Origin: Candidatus Puniceispirillum marinum IMCC1322
Lineage (GTDB): Bacteria > Pseudomonadota > Alphaproteobacteria > Puniceispirillales > Puniceispirillaceae
Length of the DNA stretch: 64,000 nt
Direction of reading: 5' to 3'
NCBI RefSeq assembly: GCF_000024465.1
Contig: NC_014010.1
Coordinates: 434,001-498,000, forward strand
Part shown: one piece after another, positions 9,938-20,035 of the stretch
How positions within the stretch are numbered: position 1 is the stretch's first letter
How the letters are laid out: the number at the start of each line of letters is the position of its first letter
Notes under the pieces: generated by a model
Told to the model about the DNA's origin: nothing
Databases searched by the model: none
What the model saw: only the letters and a program-made list of their open reading frames with translations
Translations under genes and position numbers: made by a program

Positions 9938-11029
9938 TCAGATAGTTGACCCTTGTTTGGTTGCAAAAACAAAAGCCTGTGATGGATCTACCTGAACACG
10001 CACTTGACTTCCCGCTTCAAACGAATTCAATCCGGGAATGCGCGCATGTAAATGCACTTCGTCGCGTCCCGTTGGCACTGATAGATGTATCAATGACGCC
10101 CTACCCAGCAAACGAGCTTCCATAACCTCGGCGGCGGCACCATTTTCATTTGATAGGATCTGCGTTTGCTGTAGGGCATGATCACTGTCAGGAACGATCT
10201 GAAGTGCTTCATGCCGTATGACAACACTAGCGGCCTGTCCGTCATCCATAGTATCGGACGCATCAAACACACCCAATGGCGTTTGAATTTTACGATCTTT
10301 GACTACACCTTCAAGCCTGTTCACCTCACCAAAGAACTCTGCCACAAAGGCACTTTTGGGTTGGCAATATAGATTAACGGGACGACCAGCTTGTTCAATC
10401 TCGCCTTCCCGAAGCACAACGATACGGTCAGACATAAACATGGCTTCTTCGGCGTCATGCGTAACCATGAGCGCGGCTGTCCCGGCTGCTTTCAACACAT
10501 GCAGCATCTGATCACGAATACGCTCTCGCAAGCGGCTATCAAGACCTGCATAGGGTTCATCAAGCAATATGACTTTTGGATTGGGTGCCAATGCCCGCGC
10601 TAATGCAACGCGCTGTTGCTGTCCCCCTGATAATTCATGCGGGTAAACGTCAGCCAGGTCTTCGATGCCTGTTTGTGCCAACGTATCCATGGCACGGGCG
10701 ATCGCCGCACTACCTCGGGTTTTCAACCCAAACAGAACATTCTGAATGACTGATAAATGCGGAAATAATGCGTAATCCTGAAACATGAAGCCAATACCAC
10801 GTTTTTCGGGGGGAAGGCTGTGGTCTGGCGATGAGACGATCTGATTTTGTAATAGGATTTGGCCTTTACTGGGGGTTTCCAGTCCGGCTGCTAGACGCAA
10901 TAAAGTGGTCTTGCCACACCCAGATGGGCCTAACAGGGACACCACCTCCCCCTCGTCAACTGTAAAGCTTACATCGCTAACTGATGGGGTGCCATTATAG
11001 GCATGACCGACATTTCGGAAATCAAGCAT
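9938..11029 (-). CDS. ABC transporter ATP-binding protein (Fe3+/CUT1-like)
   Basis: Nucleotide-binding subunit of an import ABC transporter. Walker A GPSGCGKTT, the Q-loop in MFQDYALFPH, the signature LSGGQQQR and Walker B LLDEPYAGLD are all present, followed by a C-terminal TOBE-like region. The best matches by eye are FbpC-type ferric-iron and related sugar-importer ATPases. No permease or binding-protein gene is adjacent, so it is an orphan ATPase. The start at 11029 has GGAG upstream and overlaps the scpB stop by 8 bases; a longer start at 11044 exists. It sits between scpB and tatA, which are otherwise adjacent in the conserved order. Confidence 0.88.
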   Translation of the reverse strand: MLDFRNVGHAYNGTPSVSDVSFTVDEGEVVSLLGPSGCGKTTLLRLAAGLETPSKGQILLQNQIVSSPDHSLPPEKRGIGFMFQDYALFPHLSVIQNVLFGLKTRGSAAIARAMDTLAQTGIEDLADVYPHELSGGQQQRVALARALAPNPKVILLDEPYAGLDSRLRERIRDQMLHVLKAAGTAALMVTHDAEEAMFMSDRIVVLREGEIEQAGRPVNLYCQPKSAFVAEFFGEVNRLEGVVKDRKIQTPLGVFDASDTMDDGQAASVVIRHEALQIVPDSDHALQQTQILSNENGAAAEVMEARLLGRASLIHLSVPTGRDEVHLHARIPGLNSFEAGSQVRVQVDPSQAFVFATKQGSTI

Positions 11030-11738
11030 CTTGCTCTCCAGCATCGCTTATCTTGTCTTCGACTGCATCTTCATTTTCAGCAAAATCATTATCTAGCCAT
11101 GCTTCGGCAAGCAGATCATCATTGTCAATATCATCATCTTCGGCATCGTCATCACCATTGTCCATAAGATGACCTAGAACTTGTCCCTTACGCAATAATC
11201 CGGCCGCTTTAAGATCCGCCATTCCGGGCAAATCAGACGTATCACCAAGGCCAAAATGATCGAGAAATCCGGGACTGGTGCCCCAGGTTAATGGACGACC
11301 AGGCGTGCGCCGCCGCCCTCTTGGCTTAATCCAGCTCAATTCAAGCAGAATATCCATCGTGCCTTTGGATAGTGAAATGCCCCTGATTTCCTCGATTTCA
11401 GCACGGGTAATCGGCTGATGATAGGCAATAATAGCCAGCACTTCTAGGGCGGCGCGTGACAAGGGGCGCTCAACAGCTTTATGCTGACTTAAGCGTTCGG
11501 CAATTTCCGGTCTTGTGCGAAATGCCCACGCGTCACCAACTTTGCATAACTCGATACCACTTGTTGCATCATAGCGTTTGGCAACAACCGCCATAACATC
11601 GGCAATTTCAACGCCCTCAGGTATATGCGCGGCCAGATCGCGCACACGCACAGGCTTATCAGACGCAAAAACAAGTGCTTCCAGCGTTGCCGCCCAAGTT
11701 TTGGGATCATTATCAGTTAATGTGGTTGCGTCGGTCAC
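11022..11738 (-). CDS. scpB: Segregation and condensation protein B
   Basis: Winged-helix kleisin-associated subunit of the SMC-ScpAB condensin. Conserved stretches include LEALVFASDKPV near the N-terminus, AALEVLAIIAYHQPITRAEIEEIRG in the second winged helix and GRPLTWGTSPGFLDHFGL. The start codon is GTG, overlapping the scpA stop as GTGA with AAAGGA upstream, so translation is probably coupled. The last 45 residues are strongly acidic and predicted to be disordered. Confidence 0.95.
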   Translation of the reverse strand: MTDATTLTDNDPKTWAATLEALVFASDKPVRVRDLAAHIPEGVEIADVMAVVAKRYDATSGIELCKVGDAWAFRTRPEIAERLSQHKAVERPLSRAALEVLAIIAYHQPITRAEIEEIRGISLSKGTMDILLELSWIKPRGRRRTPGRPLTWGTSPGFLDHFGLGDTSDLPGMADLKAAGLLRKGQVLGHLMDNGDDDAEDDDIDNDDLLAEAWLDNDFAENEDAVEDKISDAGEQDA

Positions 11739-12538
11739 GATACATCCTTTGATTTAAGATAAAGTGGCGCATAGTTTGAGTCTTGGCGGAGTCTTATCAG
11801 CCCGTCACGTGCCAGCTCAAGCGACGCAACAAAATGGGAAGCGGTTGCAGACCGTCTATCCATAGGCTTTTCAAGGCCGGGTGGCAAAAATTGCTGTAAT
11901 ACTGTCCATTCTGGGCTACGACCAATCAGATTGCGCAACCGCTTGGCAGCTTCCTGAACTGAATAAAGATAGGTGGCAGCGATCGTCAGGGTTTCACTCT
12001 CACCTTGTGAACGAATATCACCGTAACAAGCCAGCAGATCGTATAGGCTGGCAGTCCAGATAGCCTCTGTGGTCGTGCTAAAGCTTTCAGACTGGCCACG
12101 AACAAACCTTTGGTGCCCTAGTCGGGGTAAAGAGATAAGACGCTTGGATGCTTGTTGCATCGATTCAAGCCGCATCAGCTGATATTTTAGGGCATCAGCC
12201 ATATCAACAATTTCTTCATGTTGTTCCGGCTCGGGTTCGGGCAGTAAAAGCCGCGATTTTAGATATGCCAGCCACGCCGCCATAACCAGATAGTCAGCAG
12301 CAATTTCAAGATCTAGCGTGCGGGCGTTATTGATGAATTCAAGATATTGTTCGGCAAGTGGCAAAATCGATATACGCGTTAGATCAACCTTTTGTTCACG
12401 CGATAATGACAGCAACAGGTCGATTGGGCCTTCAAAACCGTCAAGATTGACAAACAGTGATAATTGATCTGCCCCGGCACTGTTTTCCTCTAACGGTTCT
12501 GCATTTGCATTTTTATCTTCAAAGGTTGTTTCCGACAT
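11735..12538 (-). CDS. scpA: Segregation and condensation protein A
   Basis: Kleisin subunit that bridges SMC heads. After a short acidic leader the kleisin signature reads FEGPIDLLLSLSREQKVDLTRISILPLAEQYLEFI, with AADYLVMAAWLAYLKSRLLLP behind it. The C-terminal winged helix (AASHFVASLELARDGLIRLRQD) is also visible. Length 267 aa is normal. The ATG follows the SPOR-gene stop with no gap and the stop overlaps scpB. Confidence 0.96.
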   Translation of the reverse strand: MSETTFEDKNANAEPLEENSAGADQLSLFVNLDGFEGPIDLLLSLSREQKVDLTRISILPLAEQYLEFINNARTLDLEIAADYLVMAAWLAYLKSRLLLPEPEPEQHEEIVDMADALKYQLMRLESMQQASKRLISLPRLGHQRFVRGQSESFSTTTEAIWTASLYDLLACYGDIRSQGESETLTIAATYLYSVQEAAKRLRNLIGRSPEWTVLQQFLPPGLEKPMDRRSATASHFVASLELARDGLIRLRQDSNYAPLYLKSKDVS

Positions 12539-13381
12539 CTACTGACCTGCCGTTTTAACTTTGCGTAAAATACAATCTTGTCCGGCACGCTTTAATAACG
12601 TGCATAGATTATCAGCTTCAACGCGAACCAATGCTTCCGTTACAATGCGCCAGAAAACCCCATTATCCTTGGTTTCGATTTTTGTTGTTTCCAGAATAAC
12701 ATCATTTAATCTTGTTCTGTGCTTTTGTGTCAAAAGACTGGCAACTTCTGCCGCTTTATCGTCATTGCGAAAGGCCGCAAGCTGAACGCGATAAAGTGGT
12801 TCATCGGTCTTGGGGGTTTTCGTCTGTCTAGTTATGGCAGGTTTTTGCGGTTTTCCTGCGGGCTTGGCTTTTGGTATCAGTGATTTTGGTGCCTTTTCGG
12901 CCTCTGGGCTTTCATTTGATACTGTTTCATTATCTGATGTTAAGGGGGGGCTTGTTTCCTCTGTATCAGATGGTTTTACATTCGCCGCCGCAACTTCCAT
13001 TGTTGTTTCATTGTCGGTTTCGATTTGCGTATCTGGCTCTGCTTCGGCTTCTTTTGTTTCTTCTGTCAATGTCACGGGGGGTAGTTCGGGATCACTGGAC
13101 AAAGGACGCAGATTTTCCACATCGACATCAGATTTACTGTTATTGGCAATCATGCTCATAACCGCCGAATCCTGATTTTTAATGGCTTTTCCACCAACAT
13201 CATCAGGCTTGACCTTTATGGGGCCATCTGGGGCAGAGATGATCTGGACGTCATTCTGATCGGCTGGCAGAAAAATAGGCATCAAAAAATAGGTAACAAC
13301 GCCGGCCGCTAGAGTGATGAACACCAGCACCAAAAGACTGCGCCATTTTTTCTCGCTATTTGTGTCACCTTTTACTGCCAT
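12539..13381 (-). CDS. SPOR-domain membrane protein
   Basis: Bitopic inner-membrane protein with a cytoplasmic start, one membrane helix (about residues 15-33), a long Thr/Glu/Pro/Lys-rich periplasmic linker, and a C-terminal SPOR domain starting near YRVQLAAFRNDDKAAEVASLL (about 197-270). SPOR domains bind denuded septal peptidoglycan, so a division-site role is likely. It lies directly after argS and before scpA, a common alphaproteobacterial arrangement in which nagZ usually intervenes; here nagZ is absent. Confidence 0.88.
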   Translation of the reverse strand: MAVKGDTNSEKKWRSLLVLVFITLAAGVVTYFLMPIFLPADQNDVQIISAPDGPIKVKPDDVGGKAIKNQDSAVMSMIANNSKSDVDVENLRPLSSDPELPPVTLTEETKEAEAEPDTQIETDNETTMEVAAANVKPSDTEETSPPLTSDNETVSNESPEAEKAPKSLIPKAKPAGKPQKPAITRQTKTPKTDEPLYRVQLAAFRNDDKAAEVASLLTQKHRTRLNDVILETTKIETKDNGVFWRIVTEALVRVEADNLCTLLKRAGQDCILRKVKTAGQ

Positions 13382-13391
13382 TACGACTCCA

Positions 13392-15110
13392 TTACATTTC
13401 GTCTAAAGCTTTAATGGATAACACATTTAGGCCTGTTGCAATAACTAAACTTGTGGCTTTGACAAGCTGCAAACGCGCGGCTGTGATAGTCTGGTTATCA
13501 TCAAGAATAAAGCGTAATTCTGGGTTTTCACGGCCAGCATTCCATAATGAATGAAATGAGCTTGCCAGATCGACAAGGAAGAAAGCGATTCGATGTGCTT
13601 CATGCGCACGGGCGGCTGACTCGACAAGTTTAGGCCAACTTGCCAGCATTTTAAGAACCGCTAATTCGGCCGGATCTTTAAGAACAGATAAATCAGCTTC
13701 ATGTGGCACTTTCCCAATCTGACGCAAAACCGAACAAGCCCTTGCATGGGCGTATTGCACATAGAAAACCGGATTGTCACGTGATTGTTCTGTCACCTTG
13801 GCATAATCAAAATCAAGCGTTTGATCATTACGGCGGGTTAACATGATAAAGCGGATAACATCGGATCCTACAGCATCAATCACATCACGCACGGTAACAA
13901 AATTTCCGGCGCGTTTTGACATTTTAACCGGCTTGCCATTTTCCATCAGATTGACCAGCTGGCAGAACCGGATATCAAGCATATTTTTCTGCCCAGATAT
14001 AGCTTCGACAGCAGCAGTCATCCGTTTTAAATAGCCGCCATGGTCAACGCCCAAAATGTCAATTAACGGCCCTTTGGTGCGTTCCAGCTTATCAAAGTGA
14101 TAAGACACATCCGAGGCAAAATACGTCCAGCTTCCATTGGATTTCTGTAATGGGCGATCAGTGTCATCACCAAATTCTGTGGATCTGAACAAAAGCTGTT
14201 CACGTGGTTCCCAATCCTCTGGCTCTTTGCCCTTTGGTGGTTGCAATACGCCCGTATAAACATGCCCGTTGGCTTTTAATTTATCGATCGCCTTTTGCAC
14301 AGCGCCACTTTCAACAAGTTCACGCTCGGATGAAAAGCGATCCATCTGAATGCCAAGTGCCTGTAAATCGTCTTTGATGCCTTCCATAATGTCACTGACC
14401 GAAAACAGACGAAAGGTAGATAACCATTCTGCTTCAGGGCGCTTGTGAAATTTATCACCATATTTGGCGGCAAGTTTGGTTCCAACATCCTTTAGATATG
14501 CCCCCGGATACAGACCAGCTTCAATTTCGATGGTATCGCCTAAGGCCTCGCAATAGCGCAGATATACAGACCGTGCCAGAATATCAACCTGACCACCGGC
14601 ATCATTAACGTAATATTCCTTTGTCACCTGCCACCCGCTAAACGCCATTAACCCCGCAAGCGCATCGCCAATGACGGCACCGCGTGCATGCGCTGCATGT
14701 AAAGGTCCTGTTGGATTAGCTGATACATATTCGATATTCACATTGGCACCCTGCCCGGCATTATTGCGTCCATAATCATAACCAGCTGTCAGAATGTCAC
14801 TGATTTCGCGCGCCCACAGCAATGGGTTGATCTGTAAATTAATAAAGCCGGGTCCGGCAATTTCAACAGCGTCAACACCATCAATTTTCTTGAGTTCTTC
14901 AGATAACAGAACAGCAAGCTCACGCGGTTTCATGGCGGCAGATTTAGCCAAAACCATAGCTGCATTAGTGGCAAGATCACCATGATCAGGATCACGCGGC
15001 AGTTCGAATACGACCCGGCTTATATCCAGTTCTTTTGTGATATGCCCCGACGCACCTAATTGTGTAATCAACGCGGCAAACTGGGTCTCGAAATAGGTAA
15101 AAATATTCAT
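13392..15110 (-). CDS. argS: Arginyl-tRNA synthetase
   Basis: Class I synthetase that charges tRNA-Arg. ANPTGPLH introduces the ATP site and VKMSKRAGNFVT is the KMSKS loop; the C-terminal anticodon-binding domain ends in IATGLNVLSIKALDEM. Length 572 aa is normal. The HIGH-equivalent reads HAAH instead of the usual HVGH/HIGH, an alanine in place of glycine, confirmed by the codons on the minus strand. It follows dgt by 44 bases. Confidence 0.96.
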   Translation of the reverse strand: MNIFTYFETQFAALITQLGASGHITKELDISRVVFELPRDPDHGDLATNAAMVLAKSAAMKPRELAVLLSEELKKIDGVDAVEIAGPGFINLQINPLLWAREISDILTAGYDYGRNNAGQGANVNIEYVSANPTGPLHAAHARGAVIGDALAGLMAFSGWQVTKEYYVNDAGGQVDILARSVYLRYCEALGDTIEIEAGLYPGAYLKDVGTKLAAKYGDKFHKRPEAEWLSTFRLFSVSDIMEGIKDDLQALGIQMDRFSSERELVESGAVQKAIDKLKANGHVYTGVLQPPKGKEPEDWEPREQLLFRSTEFGDDTDRPLQKSNGSWTYFASDVSYHFDKLERTKGPLIDILGVDHGGYLKRMTAAVEAISGQKNMLDIRFCQLVNLMENGKPVKMSKRAGNFVTVRDVIDAVGSDVIRFIMLTRRNDQTLDFDYAKVTEQSRDNPVFYVQYAHARACSVLRQIGKVPHEADLSVLKDPAELAVLKMLASWPKLVESAARAHEAHRIAFFLVDLASSFHSLWNAGRENPELRFILDDNQTITAARLQLVKATSLVIATGLNVLSIKALDEM

Positions 15111-15154
15111 CTAATGTGGCTTCGCTTATGTTCGATGGGATTGGATATTAAAAT

Positions 15155-16366
15155 CTAGCGCAGAATTGGGCCAAGATCGAAAAGGCGCTCATGCTCCAAA
15201 ATAGCATAACGATCAGTCATCGAGGCAATGTAATCTGCAATCACACGCGCAATAATTTCGGGTTTCTGATCGGTTAACGCCCCTTGTTTGGTTTCCTGCC
15301 ATTCATTCGGTAATGTGTTAGGCTCCGACATAAACAGATTAAACAGATCTGTCACCACCCGTTTTGCTTTGCTGGTCATACGATTGACCTTGTAATGTCG
15401 CCACATATTGGTGAACAGAAAGTCGCGTAAAATTTCAAGGTCGCGTGCCATTGGTTCGGAAAAGGCAATAACAGCAGATGAGGCGGTTCTGATATCGTCT
15501 GAATGTTTGGCATCGATAGCGGCTAGATTGACAGATGATGTCGCCAGCAAGTCTTCGACAAAAACAGATATCAGTCGTCTGACTAATTCATGTGTTGTGC
15601 GTGTCATATCAAGCTGGCCATGTTTGAAATCAATATCACGCAAGGCTTTACCGACCTGAGGCAAATCGCGAATGGCATCAAGTCGGAATAAATCAGCGCG
15701 AAGCGCATCATCAAAATCATGCGACAGATAGGCAATGTCATCTGATAGATTGGCAAGCTGGGCTTCGGCTGACGGATAGCTGGTCAGATCAAGCGACATA
15801 TTGGCATCAAGCTCTTTGAAATTATCCGGAATGTTATCATTTTTTGTCAGTGGCCCGTTATGCTTAACAACCCCTTCCAAAGTTTCCCATGTCAGGTTTA
15901 ATCCATTAAAACCGGCATAACGTCTTTCAAGGCTGGTCAGTACGCGAACGGTTTGTTCATTATGATCAAAGCCACCAAACGGCTGCATTAATCGGTCAAG
16001 TGCGTCTTCGCCAGCATGGCCGAAAGGTGTATGACCTAAATCATGCGCCAGCGCGACAGCTTCAGCCAGATCGTCATTCAATCTGAGGCTTCTGGACATT
16101 GAACGGGCAATTTGCGCGACCTCAAGCGAATGTGTAAGGCGGGTGCGGAAATAATCACCTTCATGATAGACAAAAACCTGTGTTTTATGTTTCAGACGTC
16201 GAAAGGCACCTGAATGCAAAATCCGGTCTCGGTCACGTTGATAGGCCGTGCGTGCGCCCCATGAGGTTGTGCCTTCGGATAATGCGGCGTCACCCTCATC
16301 CACAAACCGGCCACGACTTTGCGGCGCGTGACAGGCATAACACGCCAAAGCGCGATCTTCAGTCAT
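15155..16366 (-). CDS. dgt: Deoxyguanosinetriphosphate triphosphohydrolase-like HD protein
   Basis: HD-superfamily hydrolase, type-2 dGTPase group, expected to release tripolyphosphate from dGTP or related dNTPs. The HD residues are visible in RTRLTHSLEVAQIAR and VALAHDLGHTPFGHAGE, with GGFDHNEQTVRVL behind them. Start 16366 (403 aa) is preferred to the GTG at 16375 because AGG lies 8 bases before the ATG. The gene is divergent from erpA, an arrangement conserved in many alphaproteobacteria. Confidence 0.92.
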   Translation of the reverse strand: MTEDRALACYACHAPQSRGRFVDEGDAALSEGTTSWGARTAYQRDRDRILHSGAFRRLKHKTQVFVYHEGDYFRTRLTHSLEVAQIARSMSRSLRLNDDLAEAVALAHDLGHTPFGHAGEDALDRLMQPFGGFDHNEQTVRVLTSLERRYAGFNGLNLTWETLEGVVKHNGPLTKNDNIPDNFKELDANMSLDLTSYPSAEAQLANLSDDIAYLSHDFDDALRADLFRLDAIRDLPQVGKALRDIDFKHGQLDMTRTTHELVRRLISVFVEDLLATSSVNLAAIDAKHSDDIRTASSAVIAFSEPMARDLEILRDFLFTNMWRHYKVNRMTSKAKRVVTDLFNLFMSEPNTLPNEWQETKQGALTDQKPEIIARVIADYIASMTDRYAILEHERLFDLGPILR

Positions 16367-16518
16367 CTTTGTCACCTGATAAAACCTGACAGCTTGTTTA
16401 ATTATGAGGTTTTCACTTTACGCTCAATCAATTCAAACCGCAAATGTTGGGTGGCTTGATTTAACCGTTGCAAACGCCCATATTCATATCAATCCTATAT
16501 AGCATGGTATTGAACAAA

Positions 16519-16902
16519 ATGTCCGAGATTATAAGCAAAACAGCAAATAGTGAGACAGTCACCCCCTCCTCAATGGCTGGTATTTTTAGCCTGACTGAAG
16601 CTGCGGCTGACAGGATCACCTCCATGCTTGCCGCCGAACCTGATGGCAGTTTTTTCCGTGTTGCCGTTCTAGGTGGCGGTTGTTCAGGTTTTCAATATCA
16701 ATTCAGCATAGACACTAACCGCGATGATGAAGATCAAGTTTTCACCAGCCATAATGTTGACGTTATTATTGATGAAATGTCACTTGAACTCGTTGATCAT
16801 GCCGAACTTGATTATGTTCAGGATCTAATGGGATCATATTTTGCCGTAAACAATCCCAATGCAACCGCTTCTTGCGGCTGCGGCACTTCATTTTCGGTCT
16901 GA
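16519..16902 (+). CDS. erpA: A-type iron-sulfur carrier ErpA/IscA
   Basis: Small carrier that delivers iron-sulfur clusters to target enzymes. The three ligand cysteines are present as GGGCSGFQY and SCGCGTSF near the C-terminus, with LTEAAADRI opening the fold. Start is uncertain: ATGs at 16504, 16519 and 16573 are in frame and none has a clear ribosome-binding site; the fold itself begins just after the last. The stop is 2 bases before the xthA ATG. ErpA is preferred over IscA because no isc genes are nearby, but this is only context. Confidence 0.9.
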   Translation: MSEIISKTANSETVTPSSMAGIFSLTEAAADRITSMLAAEPDGSFFRVAVLGGGCSGFQYQFSIDTNRDDEDQVFTSHNVDVIIDEMSLELVDHAELDYVQDLMGSYFAVNNPNATASCGCGTSFSV

Positions 16903-16904
16903 CA

Positions 16905-17675
16905 ATGCGTATTGCAAGCTGGAACGTCAATTCTGCCAAGGCTCGGCTTGACCATATCACGGGCTGGCTAAAGGCTGATAATGCTGACATTTTAATGATG
17001 CAGGAAATCAAGTCTCAGGACGAAAACTTTCCGCATGATGCTTTTACCGATTTAGGTTGGCATATCGCTGTTCATGGGCAGAAAAGCTATAACGGCGTTG
17101 CCATTGCCAGCCGGTTCCCCATAGATGACGTGATGAATGGCTTGCCGGGTGATGATGCAGACGAACAGGCGCGCTATATTGAAGCCACCATTAACGGTGT
17201 TCGCATTGGCAATATATATCTGCCCAATGGTAATCCGGCACCAGGTCCTAAATTTGACTATAAATTATCATGGATGGCACGGCTTTATGATCGTGCGGTC
17301 GAATTGCTAGCTACCGAAATGCCTGTCGTTCTGGGCGGTGATTATAATGTTCTCCCACAGGATGTTGATTGTTATGATCCGGCAGCTTGGGTTGGTGATG
17401 CCCTCACACATGATGATAGCCGTGCCGCTTTCTTTAAAATCCTGCATGCTGGCTATATGGATGCTTTGCGAGCATTACATCCATCTGGCGTGCATTATAC
17501 CTATTGGGATTATCAGGCAGGTGCATGGCAACGCGACAATGGGTTACGGATTGACCATCTCCTGCTGTCACCAGAGGCTGGTGATCGGCTGACTGATGTC
17601 GGCATTGACCGGGCGCCCCGTGGGCTTGAAAAGCCATCGGATCATACACCGATCTGGTGTCAATTGCGTGACTGA
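16905..17675 (+). CDS. xthA: Exodeoxyribonuclease III / AP endonuclease
   Basis: Mg-dependent nuclease of base-excision repair. MRIASWNVNSAKARL opens the endonuclease/exonuclease/phosphatase fold; MMQEIK carries the metal-binding glutamate, GGDYNVLP the catalytic Asp-Asn pair and SDHTPIWCQL the catalytic histidine. Length is 256 aa from 16905. A longer frame opens inside erpA but lacks family residues. It is 2 bases downstream of erpA, so the two are probably one transcript. Confidence 0.95.
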   Translation: MRIASWNVNSAKARLDHITGWLKADNADILMMQEIKSQDENFPHDAFTDLGWHIAVHGQKSYNGVAIASRFPIDDVMNGLPGDDADEQARYIEATINGVRIGNIYLPNGNPAPGPKFDYKLSWMARLYDRAVELLATEMPVVLGGDYNVLPQDVDCYDPAAWVGDALTHDDSRAAFFKILHAGYMDALRALHPSGVHYTYWDYQAGAWQRDNGLRIDHLLLSPEAGDRLTDVGIDRAPRGLEKPSDHTPIWCQLRD

Positions 17676-17767
17676 CACTGTGTTTCAGACAAGTCTCACC
17701 TATATGTGATTTAACCAAAGCGATAATTATCTGTAATTTCAATATCTCCTGATTAAAGGAGAAAATC

Positions 17768-18211
17768 ATGACGATTGAATTACAGCATTTTTATGATGTG
17801 CCAGAGCACGTACTGAACCCGCTTAGAGATAAACTCAGAACCTTCAATGAAGCGGCCCTAAATTCGGGAATCAACAAGCAATTCTTCGTTACTGCGACCA
17901 ATGCAGACAATCTAGAGATAGGGTCAATTTATGCGCGTATCCGTTATGACTGGCTCTATATACACATGTTGTGGGTAGATGAAACCTGTCGCGGTCAAGG
18001 CGTGGGTACATTGCTTATAAATGCAGTAGAAGATGAAGCCCGCGCGCTCGGCATACGTCGAAGCAGGCTATCAACAGCTGATTTCAGTCCGGGTTTAACA
18101 TTATACCAGAAACTTGGTTATCAGATATTTGCCGAAATACCCATATCGTCATTTGATTGCATCGAAAGCGATAATCATTCCGAATATCTTATGTGGAAGC
18201 TGTCTTTGTGA
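17768..18211 (+). CDS. GNAT-family N-acetyltransferase
   Basis: Small acetyl-CoA-dependent acetyltransferase of 147 residues. The acetyl-CoA loop is VDETCRGQGVGTLLI, followed by the GNAT motif B helix and FSPGLTLYQKLGYQIF. The substrate cannot be read from the sequence. AAAGGAG precedes the ATG, and a strong hairpin terminator follows the stop. It stands alone between xthA and ilvD. Confidence 0.85.
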   Translation: MTIELQHFYDVPEHVLNPLRDKLRTFNEAALNSGINKQFFVTATNADNLEIGSIYARIRYDWLYIHMLWVDETCRGQGVGTLLINAVEDEARALGIRRSRLSTADFSPGLTLYQKLGYQIFAEIPISSFDCIESDNHSEYLMWKLSL

Positions 18212-18219
18212 CCCATAGA

Positions 18220-18246
18220 AAAAGGCAGAGAAACCCCTGCCTTTTA
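18220..18246. terminator. Bidirectional rho-independent terminator
   Basis: An 8-base perfect stem AAAGGCAG/CTGCCTTT with an 8-base loop, T-rich on the plus side (CCTTTTATT) and on the minus side (CCTTTTTCT). It lies between the GNAT gene (plus) and ilvD (minus), which converge on it, and can serve both. Confidence 0.8.
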
Positions 18247-18270
18247 TTCTAGGTAAACTAAAGACAAACA

Positions 18271-20001
18271 CTAGATATCGGCGTAAACGTGGCTTTCAGC
18301 CCGCGCGCCCGGATGCGTAAGCGCACCCTTTTCAGCCGAACCAACAGTCTGGGCGTATTTCCAAATGGCACCAGCGTTATAATCGGTCTCGCGAGGTGCC
18401 CATTTGGCTTTACGAGCGGCCAGCTCTTCATCACTCAGATCAACATCAATTGTTCCTGCTTCGGCATCAATCGTGATCTGGTCACCATCCTGCAAAAGAC
18501 CGATAGGGCCACCAACGGCGGCTTCGGGGCCAACATGACCAATGCAGAAACCACGGGTCGCGCCCGAAAAACGGCCATCAGTGATCAAAGCCACCTGATC
18601 ACCCGCGCCTTGTCCATAAAGCGCAGCCGTTGTGGCCAACATTTCACGCATACCCGGTCCACCTTTTGGCCCTTCATAGCGGATCACCAACACATCACCT
18701 GGCTTATAGTCACGGCGCTCTACCGCGGCAAAGGCGTCTTCTTCACAATCAAAACAACGTGCGGTGCCGGTAAATTTCAAAACAGACATGCCTGCGACTT
18801 TCACCAAGGCACCTTCAGGGGCAAGATTACCTGTCAAACCAACAACGCCGCCAGTTGGCGATAATGGTGCATCGGTTGTACGCACAATCACCTGATCAGT
18901 TGGAAATTTCATATCGCCAATATTCTCGGCGATAGTTTTTCCGGTTACCGTCATGCAGTCACCATGAATGAACCCACCATCAAGCAAAGCCTTGACCAAA
19001 ACAGGAACGCCGCCAATTTCATACATGTCACGTGCCACATATTTACCGCCAGGCTTCAAGTCAGCAATATAAGGCGTGCGCCGGAAGATTTCAGCCACAT
19101 CATGCAAATCAAATTCAATGCCGCATTCGGATGCCAAAGCTGGTAGATGCAGACCGGCATTTGTTGACCCGCCAGATGCCGCCACAACAGTCGCTGCATT
19201 TTCAAAAGCCTTACGCGTCAAAATATCACGTGGCCGCAGATTGGCTCGCACAAGGTCCATAACGATACGACCTGAATGATAGGCATATTCATCTCGTGAT
19301 TCATAAGGTGCAGGCGCCCCAGCTGACCCCGGAATAGCAAGGCCAATGGCCTCGGACACACAGGCCATCGTGTTGGCTGTAAACTGGCCACCACATGATC
19401 CGGCACTTGGACAGGCAACACATTCAAGCTCATGCAGATCTTCGTCTGACATATTGCCAGCCGCATGCGCGCCAACCGCTTCAAAAACATCCTGAACGGT
19501 AACGTCTCTATCCTTAAAACGGCCAGGCAAAATTGAACCCCCATACATGAAGACCGACGGCACATTGAGACGAGCCATGGCCATCATCACGCCAGGTAAA
19601 GATTTATCGCAACCTGCAAGGCCAACAATCGCGTCATAGCAATGACCCCGAACCGTCAGTTCGATCGAGTCGGCAATCACCTCACGGCTTACCAAAGATG
19701 ATTTCATGCCAGCATGACCCATGGCGATACCATCAGTAACAGTGATCGTGGTGAATTCACGGGGCGTACCCGCATGTTCACGAACGCCGCGTTTGGCTGC
19801 CTGGGCTTGGCGTGCCAGCGCGATATTGCATGGCGCTGCTTCATTCCATGTCGAAACCACACCGACCAGGGGTTGTGCGATTTCTTCTTCAGTCAAGCCC
19901 ATCGCGTAATAATATGAACGATGCGGTGCCTTTTCGGGGCCAACCGATACATGACGACTTGGCAAATTCGACTTGTCGATTGGCTTTACACTATCTGGCA
20001 T
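18271..20001 (-). CDS. ilvD: Dihydroxy-acid dehydratase
   Basis: Iron-sulfur enzyme that dehydrates dihydroxy-acids in valine, isoleucine and pantothenate synthesis. Cluster cysteines appear in AGCDKSLPG and in [36 protein letters not shown] near the C-terminus is the second family signature. Length 576 aa is normal. AAGGAG precedes the ATG. It follows valS at a 34-base gap, so a valine-linked pair may share a transcript. Confidence 0.97.
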   Translation of the reverse strand: MPDSVKPIDKSNLPSRHVSVGPEKAPHRSYYYAMGLTEEEIAQPLVGVVSTWNEAAPCNIALARQAQAAKRGVREHAGTPREFTTITVTDGIAMGHAGMKSSLVSREVIADSIELTVRGHCYDAIVGLAGCDKSLPGVMMAMARLNVPSVFMYGGSILPGRFKDRDVTVQDVFEAVGAHAAGNMSDEDLHELECVACPSAGSCGGQFTANTMACVSEAIGLAIPGSAGAPAPYESRDEYAYHSGRIVMDLVRANLRPRDILTRKAFENAATVVAASGGSTNAGLHLPALASECGIEFDLHDVAEIFRRTPYIADLKPGGKYVARDMYEIGGVPVLVKALLDGGFIHGDCMTVTGKTIAENIGDMKFPTDQVIVRTTDAPLSPTGGVVGLTGNLAPEGALVKVAGMSVLKFTGTARCFDCEEDAFAAVERRDYKPGDVLVIRYEGPKGGPGMREMLATTAALYGQGAGDQVALITDGRFSGATRGFCIGHVGPEAAVGGPIGLLQDGDQITIDAEAGTIDVDLSDEELAARKAKWAPRETDYNAGAIWKYAQTVGSAEKGALTHPGARAESHVYADI

Positions 20002-20035
20002 TATCTCACTCCTTGGTCTTGTTTTTGACTGCCGG

